DNA of 13,675 nucleotides from Candidatus Omnitrophota bacterium (lineage in GTDB: Bacteria > Omnitrophota > Gorgyraeia > Aquiviventales > Aquiviventaceae). Shown here piece by piece: positions 1-5,810 of this stretch. The stretch spans positions 1 through 13,675 of the forward strand of contig JACPAW010000007.1 in NCBI GenBank assembly GCA_016180605.1, given 5' to 3'. The notes under the pieces were generated by a model that searched no databases, had not been told where the DNA came from, and worked only from the letters and a program-made list of their open reading frames with translations. The position numbers and the translations under genes were made by a program. Each line of letters opens with the position of its first letter. Position 1 is the first letter of the stretch.

Positions 1-912
1 GGCTGCGCCGAAATGGACCATATTGCGAACCGCTTGGACCATCGTCAGCGCACTTCCTGCTAGCGTTCCATCGGCCGCATAAAAGGCGCCGCCGCGTCTT
101 TTAAGCCCCCAGCTTTGTCTTTGCGAACGCACCGAGTCCGTCACCAGAGCGATCCTCGATGGTCCCTTGGAGCGGACTAACAAACGCAGAGCTTCCGCGC
201 TGGCGTGTATTCCGTCTGCAATCACCATTGTCACCAGCCGTGGCTCAGTCAGCGCCACATCCAATAAAGAGGCAACGCGGTGATGAAACGGCCGCATGCC
301 ATTAAACACATGCGTTACCGCCATCGCCCCGGCTTGAAGGGCTCGCTTGGCTGTTTTTGCATCCGCGTCGCTATGTCCCATGGAAGCAACAATCCCTCGT
401 TTTCGGCACCACGAGACCGCCTCTATTGCCCCTGGCAGTTCCGGGGCCAGAGTTACCATACGAATGGGTCCTTTTTCAAGGAATTGCTCCAGCGCCTTTT
501 TCCCCGGCAACCGCATCCACCTAGCCTGCAAGACTCCTTTGCGCACCGGATTGAGAAATGGCCCTTCCAAATGGATTCCCAAACACGATGCACCCTCAAA
601 GCCGCACAATCTGCCTTGTTCTGCGACCGACCGAAGCAATTGGGCTTTCGGCTGGGGCCCCAAAGTGGTCAGATAAGCCGTTGTTCCGAAACGTACGGCA
701 TCCCTTGAAATTTCTGTAGGTTTTCCCCATGCGTGCAAATCAATAAAACCCGCAGCGAGCGCGCAATCCTTAAGCAAAATCCGCCGCGATTTCTTTGGAG
801 CCTGGCGCGCAATGGCCGCGATTCGACCGCGAGAGATTTGTACGGTTGCCTGACGCACGCCATCCGACGTGACAACTTTAGGAGCCGTTAACCAGAAATC
901 TTCACCAACCAG
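1..912 (-). CDS. nagA: N-acetylglucosamine-6-phosphate deacetylase, 3' end cut off by window
   Basis: NagA removes the acetyl group from GlcNAc-6-phosphate in amino-sugar and peptidoglycan recycling in the cytoplasm. The frame is open over 304 codons to the window edge. Visible family motifs, numbered from the CTG at 912, are GFIDLH (55-60), HLEGPF with metal ligand E116, MGHSDA with H180, THVFNGM with H201, IADGIH (231-236), LVTDS with catalytic D259, and LAGSALTM (284-291). The order and spacing match amidohydrolase-family NagA. The loop after GFIDLH is shorter than usual before RFGTTAYL. The start is uncertain: an in-frame TAG lies at 922-924, and the only plausible early codon is CTG at 912, with AGGA seven bases upstream. 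The next canonical start, GTG at 858, would remove the first beta strand. The gene begins 4 bases after the stop of the membrane-protein gene, so co-transcription is likely. Family assignment is strong; start and C-terminus are unknown. Confidence 0.85.
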   Translation of the reverse strand, partial: MVGEDFWLTAPKVVTSDGVRQATVQISRGRIAAIARQAPKKSRRILLKDCALAAGFIDLHAWGKPTEISRDAVRFGTTAYLTTLGPQPKAQLLRSVAEQGRLCGFEGASCLGIHLEGPFLNPVRKGVLQARWMRLPGKKALEQFLEKGPIRMVTLAPELPGAIEAVSWCRKRGIVASMGHSDADAKTAKRALQAGAMAVTHVFNGMRPFHHRVASLLDVALTEPRLVTMVIADGIHASAEALRLLVRSKGPSRIALVTDSVRSQRQSWGLKRRGGAFYAADGTLAGSALTMVQAVRNMVHFGAA

Positions 913-916
913 CTCT

Positions 917-1642
917 TTATCCTAGTAGCACGATGAGTGCGCCTGTGATCCCGACTGCGATCATGCCAAACCCCAATACATTCTCCACGAATCGCACGCG
1001 GGGCCCGGCTGCCTTCGTCGCTGGTCGGTCAAAAAGAAAAACGGCCCCCGCAAGAATGATCAGGATCGGACTGGAAAGCTCCTCAAAAAAACTGTTTGGA
1101 TAACAGGCATTGGCGATGAATTGCGTGGTAATCCCAACGGCAAACATAGCCAGCCATAACGCCGTATCGGGTAGCCATCGCGCTTGCTGAATCCTCTGGC
1201 CATCGAGGCGCCCGCGCAACTCTCCAAAAAGGCTCTCTAGGTTCTCCATACCTTGCAGCAGCCACTCCCCTTTAGGAGTTTTCAGCCGTATCGCGTGGAC
1301 ATGTTGGGTGCGATCCGCATAGGCTATCAAGCGTTGAATCTGCGGGTAAGCGACCTGCTCGATCTGTGCTCCGTTTTTTCTCTCGATTCCGACGGAATCC
1401 AAACGGACTTCCACCTGGTTCATCTCGCGTTCCATCCACCAGATGATGGCAATGGTCAGCGCCAATAGCCCCAAGGTAATGGCCACCGCCCGGGTCGGCG
1501 CTTCAACAGAGGAGCTCGTTTCCGGCTGCCCAAAGAAAAGCATCAGCAGGGCAGTGCTCGCAATCATGAACAGCACCACCGCCAACCGAGACCATCGTCT
1601 GAGTAATTTGGACTGGAAACGATATGGCGCTGCCTCCACCAT
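917..1642 (-). CDS. Five-segment membrane protein with a cytoplasmic PH-like region, function unknown
   Basis: I do not recognise a named family. The protein is 241 residues from ATG 1642, chosen because AGGGGG lies about 7 bases upstream. A longer frame to 1762 adds an arginine-rich stretch encoded by palindromic repeat DNA and is probably not translated. Hydrophobic segments lie at about 20-38, 51-69, 162-181, 192-204 and 221-240, with a basic N-terminus (KLLRRWSR). Between segments 2 and 3, residues 75-148 form a soluble block with strand-like pieces (VEVRLDSVGIER, HAIRLKTPKGEWLL) resembling the small PH-like domains of bacterial membrane proteins. That is inference from pattern only. The gene lies between tRNA-Glu and nagA, and its stop at 917 is 4 bases before the proposed nagA start. 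No transport or catalytic motif is visible. Confidence 0.75.
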   Translation of the reverse strand: MVEAAPYRFQSKLLRRWSRLAVVLFMIASTALLMLFFGQPETSSSVEAPTRAVAITLGLLALTIAIIWWMEREMNQVEVRLDSVGIERKNGAQIEQVAYPQIQRLIAYADRTQHVHAIRLKTPKGEWLLQGMENLESLFGELRGRLDGQRIQQARWLPDTALWLAMFAVGITTQFIANACYPNSFFEELSSPILIILAGAVFLFDRPATKAAGPRVRFVENVLGFGMIAVGITGALIVLLG

Positions 1643-1671
1643 TGCAAGCCCCCTTATGGTTGCGGTGTTAG

Positions 1672-1693
1672 TAAATGTCCCCGGCGGGAATCG
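1672..1693. repeat. 22-base direct repeat of the tRNA-Glu 3' end (att-like copy)
   Basis: These 22 bases are identical, in the same orientation, to 1837-1858. The latter covers the discriminator base, the 3' acceptor strand, the 3' T-stem and part of the T-loop of the intact tRNA-Glu, plus 4 trailer bases. The identity ends at 1693/1858. A direct copy of a tRNA 3' end downstream of the gene is the footprint left by site-specific integration into tRNA genes. Here only 143 bases separate the copies, too little for an integrase, so it is a remnant, a non-autonomous insertion, or a leftover of tandem tRNA duplication. Confidence 0.7.
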
Positions 1694-1701
1694 GCGCCTC
1701 C

Positions 1702-1736
1702 GTCCCACAGGCTTCGCTTTGCGAAGCCTGTGGGAC
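1702..1736. repeat. Perfect 16-bp palindrome with 3-base loop
   Basis: Bases 1702-1717 are the exact reverse complement of 1721-1736, leaving the loop TTT at 1718-1720. It would form a very stable hairpin in DNA or RNA on either strand. No run of T follows it on either strand, so it is not a standard intrinsic terminator. An imperfect second stem lies beside it: TCGGCC at 1750-1755 can pair with GGCCGA at 1767-1772, extended by CTCCC against GGA with a bulge. The pair sits between the two copies of the tRNA 3' end and may be a dispersed palindromic element of this genome. Confidence 0.8.
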
Positions 1737-1816
1737 TCCGGTCGGCCATTCGGCCCTCCCAAGGAAGGCCGATGCTCCTATTCGTCGCATCTGCTTTGAT
1801 TTAGGTCGGGCCTCTC

Positions 1817-1860
1817 TTCGATTCCCGTACAATTATTAAATGTCCCCGGCGGGAATCGAA
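1817..1860. repeat. 11-bp inverted repeat pairing tRNA-Glu T-arm with its trailer
   Basis: TTCGATTCCCG at 1817-1827 is the exact reverse complement of CGGGAATCGAA at 1850-1860. The second arm lies in the T-arm of tRNA-Glu and the first lies 14-24 bases beyond the tRNA 3' end. In the precursor transcript the trailer could pair with the T-arm across a 22-base loop. It is either a second, inverted fragment of tRNA-Glu left by rearrangement or a processing element. Confidence 0.6.
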
Positions 1861-1912
1861 CCCGCACCGACAGCTCGAAAGGCTGTTGTCCTGACCATTA
1901 GACGACGGGGAC
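1841..1912 (-). tRNA. tRNA-Glu (anticodon UUC)
   Basis: The gene is 72 bases and folds as a complete cloverleaf. It has a 7-bp acceptor stem GTCCCCG/CGGGGAC, a D-arm closed by GTC/GAC with TAATGGTCAG in the loop, an anticodon stem ACAGC/GCTGT with loop CTTTCGA giving UUC, a 4-base variable region, and a T-stem GCGGG/CCCGC with loop TTCGATT. The discriminator base is A (the T at 1841) and CCA is not encoded. It reads GAA and probably GAG codons. It lies downstream of gyrA and is preceded by a truncated relative of itself. Confidence 0.95.
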
Positions 1913-1975
1913 AATCTATCGAACCCCCACCGCCCCGCCGAAGGCGGGGTGTCCTGACCGTTAGACGATGGGGAC
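1913..1975 (-). pseudogene. 3'-truncated tRNA-Glu copy
   Basis: From 1975 the minus strand reads GTCCCCA, TC, then a D-arm differing from the intact tRNA-Glu by one base (TAACGGTCAG). An anticodon arm CCCCG/CGGGG follows with loop CCTTCGG, still UUC at the anticodon position. Then come the variable region CGGT and a T-stem 5' half GGGGG with TTCGATA. The T-stem 3' half and the 3' acceptor strand are missing; the intact tRNA-Glu starts directly at 1912. The universally conserved U33 is C here, and C32/G38 can pair and shrink the loop. Non-functional is the best reading; it may be the stub of a tandem duplication. It begins 8 bases after gyrA ends. Confidence 0.7.
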
Positions 1976-1982
1976 GGCTGCA

Positions 1983-4900
1983 TTATTCTTTAGTCGTTTC
2001 TTTTTTTGTTTCGTTTTTGGTTTCTTTTTCAGCTTCTTTGCCGTTGTCCTCTTCATCTTTCGGAGCCACGCGGGCCACCGAGGCAACGCGGTCTTTGCCT
2101 TTAATGCTGATCAGCCGGACCCCTTGCGTGGCGCGCCCTGTAGAACGAACGTCCTTAACGGGGCAGCGCACCATCATGCCTTCCTGCGAAATCAGCATCA
2201 CCTCATCTTGGTCTGAAACCGTTTTCGCCCCCACCACAGGACCGTTTTTCTGGGTCACTTTGATGTTGATGATTCCTTTTCCTCCGCGGCTCTGGACGCG
2301 ATATTCTTCAATGGAGGTGCACTTCCCAAAACCAAGGGACGTCACCGTCAACAGCTCGCTTTTGAGTTCTCCGATGACCATCGCAATGACCTCATCGCCT
2401 TTGGAGAGGCGAATCCCTCGCACCCCTCGCGCCGAGCGGCCCACTTGCCTTGCCTGTTCCTCGGAAAAGCGGATCGCCTTGCCTTGCTTGGTCAACAGCA
2501 GCAGCTCGCGTTTCCCATCGGTTACGGCAGCCTCGATCAGCTCATCTTCTTTCTCCAGGGTAATCGCGATGATGCCGCTTTTTCTGGGGTTGGCGTATGC
2601 CTCCAGTTTCGTCTTCTTCACGGTTCCTTGCTTTGTGGCCATCACCAAGTACTGATCCGGAGCAAATCCCTTGACGGAAATAAACGCCGAGAGCCGCTCG
2701 CCCGGTTGCAAAGAAAGCAGGTTGGCGATTGCCGTCCCCTTGGCATAGCGGCTGGCTTGCGGCACTTCATGGACTTTGAGCCAATAACAGCGCCCCTGGT
2801 TGGTGAAGAACAAAAGCGTCTCGTGAGTCGAGGCGACGAAAAGATGCTCTACGAAATCTTCTTCTTTCGTCTCCATCGCCGTCACGCCGACCCCGCCCCG
2901 CCGCTGCTTGCGGTAGGCCGAAACCGGAAGCCGCTTGATGTAGCCGGAATGGCTGATGGTAATGACCATGTCCTCTTCGGCGATGAGATCCTCGATCTTG
3001 AAATCCTTGACTTCCCCTAAGATTTCCGTGCGTCGTTCATCTCCGAAGCGCTTCTTTAAATCCGAAAGCTCTTCTTTGATGAGCTCCAAGACCTTGCGCT
3101 CGCTTTTAAGAAGCATCTGGTAGTACTCGATTTTCTTAATGAGCTCTTTGTATTCGGCCTCGATTTTATCGCGCTCAAGCGCCGTCAGGCGCTGCAACTG
3201 CATTTCCAAGATGGCTTGTGCCTGTTTCTCCGTCAGCTCGAATTTCTTTACCAAGGCCTCTTTGGCTTCTTGGGGACTCTTTGATTGGCGAATAGTCTTG
3301 ATCACCGCATCCAAGTTGGCGAGTGCGATCTTTAGGCCCTCTAGGATATGCGCTCGCTCTTGGGCCTTTGCGAGCTCGAACTTCGTGCGCCGGATAATGA
3401 CTTCCTTGCGGAAGTCCACAAAATGCTGAAGCAGCGCTCTAAGCCCCAGGACTCTGGGTCGGCCATCCGCAAGGGCGAGCATAATGACGCCAAAGGTGGT
3501 TTCCAGCTGTGTGTGCTTGTAAAGCTGGTTCAAGACTACCTGGTCGTTGGCATCGCGCTTGAGTTCAATGACAACGCGCATTCCGTCTTTGTCCGATTCA
3601 TCGCGAAGATCGGAGATCCCATCGACCGTTTTCTCTTGGACGAGCTTTGCGATATTCTCAAGAAGGGTGGCCTTGTTGACCTGGTAAGGAAGCTCGGTAA
3701 TCACAAGCGCTTGGCGGTTTCCTTTGAGTTGTTCCAGTTGGGCTTTCGCGCGGATCCGAAGAGAGCCGCGCCCGGTGGCATAGGCATCCTTGATGCCTTC
3801 CCTGCCGCACAGAACTGCCCCTGTCGGGAAATCCGGTCCCTTCACATGGCGCATGAGCTCCCCTACTTCGATCTGGGGGTTGTCGATGAGCGCACAGGCT
3901 GCATCGGCAATCTCTCCTAGATTGTGGGGCGGGACGTTGGTCGCCATCCCCACCGCAATGCCGCTTGAGCCATTGATCAGCAGGTTCGGAATCTTTGCCG
4001 GCATGACGCGCGGCTCTTTAAGCGAACCGTCGAAATTCGGCGTAAAGTCCACCGTCTCTTTGTCCAAATCGCTTAACAACTCTATCGCAATATGAGCAAG
4101 CCGTGCTTCCGTATTATGATTAATAAATCCGTTCGCGACAAACGAATGGGAATAAACCCGTTCTATCCCTGCATTTTCGATTCCAACAATCGGATCAAAT
4201 AAATACTGTGTTTTTAGAAGACCCTCGAAGAGCTCCAGGGTTACCGCTTTCAGCTCTGGTTCAAGAGTAGTAACCACGCGTGCATGGTGTTGCTCAAGCC
4301 CTGCATACCGATCAAAATTATGCTTTAGAGTAAAATCCCGCCCGCCTCTCCAGAGCAGCGTCCGATTCATATTGGAGCGTGCAAACCGACTGATGAACGG
4401 GACAAAATCTGTTACTGAGAATTCTTTATGCCGTCTAGCAATGACATGGTTTAGCTTCTCCTGCTTTCGCTGGGAGACAAACCCGATCTCCGCTTGAAAT
4501 TTCCTGTAGTTCTCGAGGCCTCGGATATATAGCTTATGCGTTCGCCGATATCGATCGAATCTTTTCGTCGATACAATTCCAAACCTCAGCAATAAAATTT
4601 GTAGCTGATTGATAAGCGTCTCGCTGGTCGATATGCAGGATAGCTCCGTCATTCTCCCACTGAAGCTGATGCTGCCATCCCCCTCAAAATATGCCTGTAA
4701 AAATGCTGCTACTACAGACCGAGGCGATTGAAGGATGAGTGCCGGGATCGTTTTGTTTCTAGAATGGACTGGGGCCAACCCTGCTTTTCTTAAAAGCTCG
4801 ATCACGAAACAAGAGTGGACTTCGCGAGTCTGGTAGGGTTTTTTGCCGTATGAACTCGGCTCCCTTTTAAATGAGTGGAGTCGACAGTCTGGAAATGTTT

Positions 4901-5810
4901 TCCCCCACGCCTGGTCAAAGGCTTCAAGAAACTCCAAATCGCTGTTGCAAAATTCGAGTTCTTTCTCTTTGACCGTGCCTTCTGCGACAAGCGCTCCTAA
5001 GATAAAACCTAGGGGCTCCTCAAGGTTGGAAGGAATGGTTTTTAGTTTTACACGATTTGTTTTGGCGATTTCTGGTACGTACGGAATAAGAGACACGTAG
5101 GAATCCGGCCACAACAAGTCTTTCGTCCTGTCGATGACTGCCGTATCCCCAATGGAGAGATGCCCTAGCAGTTTCCATTGAAACTCTGGTTTCCCTGTTA
5201 TTGCGTCTGCCGACCAAGTGAGAATGGGATGGTTAAAAGATCCTTTTATGGAGAACCCCTGGCTTGTTGTCACTTTGATGGTCGGATGCTCTCCGCTATC
5301 AAACCACTTGCTTGCAAAATTTACATTACGATCCCGCGACAACACAGAAATACGGACGCCCTCCGCACCGTTCTCGGAGAGGTCTTTGATGGCGACGAGT
5401 CCGCGGTTTGTTACCACAAGCGTATCTCCGGTTACACAGTAGCGCATGGCCGCCGGGGCATCGCCGTCGACGCTGCCGAAGTTTCCTTGTCCGTCAATTA
5501 AGGGATAGCGCAAACTAAAATCCTGCACCATACGTACGAGTGCGTCATAGACCGCCATATCTCCATGCGGATGGTATTTTCCAAGGACCTCCCCCACAAT
5601 CCGCGCGCACTTTTTGTAGGGTTTTCCAGGATCCAAGCCGAGATCTTGCATCCCATAAAGGATTCTGCGGTGAACGGGCTTGAGCCCATCGCGCACATCG
5701 GGCAGAGCGCGCCCGACGATAACGCTCATCGCGTAGGAAAGATAGGAGGCTTTGACTTCCGCTTCGATTTCGCGCGGAACGATTTTTTCGCCAAGGGTAT
5801 ACATCGTCAA
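1983..5810 (-). CDS. gyrA: DNA gyrase subunit A, intein-containing precursor
   Basis: GyrA is the cleavage/religation and DNA-wrapping subunit of gyrase, which introduces negative supercoils. The precursor is 1275 residues; removing the intein at residues 125-566 leaves 833, normal for GyrA. The breakage-reunion domain is clear: SYAMSVIVGRALPDVRDGLKP at the start, GKYHPHGD (78-84), FGSVDGD, and catalytic Y124. The text resumes at TEARL (567-571). A long coiled-coil region follows at about 810-925, then the C-terminal pinwheel with the GyrA box QRRGGVG (969-975) and an acidic/lysine-rich tail. The start is taken as TTG 5810 because GGAG lies 8 bases upstream; it overlaps the gyrB stop by 4 bases. 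ATG at 5804 is the alternative but would sit 14 bases from that GGAG. Translation is probably coupled to gyrB. Confidence 0.97.
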   Translation of the reverse strand: MTMYTLGEKIVPREIEAEVKASYLSYAMSVIVGRALPDVRDGLKPVHRRILYGMQDLGLDPGKPYKKCARIVGEVLGKYHPHGDMAVYDALVRMVQDFSLRYPLIDGQGNFGSVDGDAPAAMRYCVTGDTLVVTNRGLVAIKDLSENGAEGVRISVLSRDRNVNFASKWFDSGEHPTIKVTTSQGFSIKGSFNHPILTWSADAITGKPEFQWKLLGHLSIGDTAVIDRTKDLLWPDSYVSLIPYVPEIAKTNRVKLKTIPSNLEEPLGFILGALVAEGTVKEKELEFCNSDLEFLEAFDQAWGKTFPDCRLHSFKREPSSYGKKPYQTREVHSCFVIELLRKAGLAPVHSRNKTIPALILQSPRSVVAAFLQAYFEGDGSISFSGRMTELSCISTSETLINQLQILLLRFGIVSTKRFDRYRRTHKLYIRGLENYRKFQAEIGFVSQRKQEKLNHVIARRHKEFSVTDFVPFISRFARSNMNRTLLWRGGRDFTLKHNFDRYAGLEQHHARVVTTLEPELKAVTLELFEGLLKTQYLFDPIVGIENAGIERVYSHSFVANGFINHNTEARLAHIAIELLSDLDKETVDFTPNFDGSLKEPRVMPAKIPNLLINGSSGIAVGMATNVPPHNLGEIADAACALIDNPQIEVGELMRHVKGPDFPTGAVLCGREGIKDAYATGRGSLRIRAKAQLEQLKGNRQALVITELPYQVNKATLLENIAKLVQEKTVDGISDLRDESDKDGMRVVIELKRDANDQVVLNQLYKHTQLETTFGVIMLALADGRPRVLGLRALLQHFVDFRKEVIIRRTKFELAKAQERAHILEGLKIALANLDAVIKTIRQSKSPQEAKEALVKKFELTEKQAQAILEMQLQRLTALERDKIEAEYKELIKKIEYYQMLLKSERKVLELIKEELSDLKKRFGDERRTEILGEVKDFKIEDLIAEEDMVITISHSGYIKRLPVSAYRKQRRGGVGVTAMETKEEDFVEHLFVASTHETLLFFTNQGRCYWLKVHEVPQASRYAKGTAIANLLSLQPGERLSAFISVKGFAPDQYLVMATKQGTVKKTKLEAYANPRKSGIIAITLEKEDELIEAAVTDGKRELLLLTKQGKAIRFSEEQARQVGRSARGVRGIRLSKGDEVIAMVIGELKSELLTVTSLGFGKCTSIEEYRVQSRGGKGIINIKVTQKNGPVVGAKTVSDQDEVMLISQEGMMVRCPVKDVRSTGRATQGVRLISIKGKDRVASVARVAPKDEEDNGKEAEKETKNETKKETTKE
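4113..5438 (-). mobile_element. GyrA intein with LAGLIDADG homing endonuclease
   Basis: This in-frame segment encodes residues 125-566 of the GyrA precursor (442 residues). It starts with Cys (CVTGDTL), ends FINHN, and is followed by Thr; removing it restores RY-TEAR at the active-site tyrosine. This is the insertion point known from mycobacterial GyrA inteins. Splicing blocks are visible: an N-terminal Hint strand after C125, SFNHP (191-195) as the block-B histidine region, and a C-terminal FVANGFINHN block. The nuclease has two LAGLIDADG helices, LGALVAEG with E277 and QAYFEGDGS with D378, about 100 residues apart, so both catalytic acids are present and it may be active. Sampled lines are clearly more A+T-rich than the flanking extein DNA, which fits recent horizontal arrival. 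Splicing competence is inferred from the intact terminal residues. Confidence 0.95.

Noticed and set aside
669..875. 68-residue minus-strand ORF at 669-875
   Set aside because: It is out of frame with nagA, whose conserved motifs run through the same DNA in another frame.
1702..1736. Intrinsic terminator at the 16-bp hairpin
   Set aside because: No T-tract follows on either strand.
1643..1762. N-terminal extension of the membrane protein to 1762
   Set aside because: The extension is arginine-rich, coded by palindromic repeat DNA, and a good ribosome-binding site lies just before ATG 1642.
1931..1950. gyrA terminator at the CCCCGCC/GGCGGGG hairpin
   Set aside because: The hairpin corresponds to the anticodon arm of a truncated tRNA-Glu and has no T-tract after it on the minus strand.
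1801..1983. 60-residue minus-strand ORF with a repeated SPSSNGQD motif
   Set aside because: The peptide repeat is only the translation of the two tandem tRNA-Glu sequences.
1840..2655. Long plus-strand ORFs opposite gyrA, gyrB, dnaN and dnaA (for example 1840-2655, 9722-10474)
   Set aside because: They are antisense shadows of conserved genes, with low-complexity or unrecognisable products and no ribosome-binding sites that stand out.
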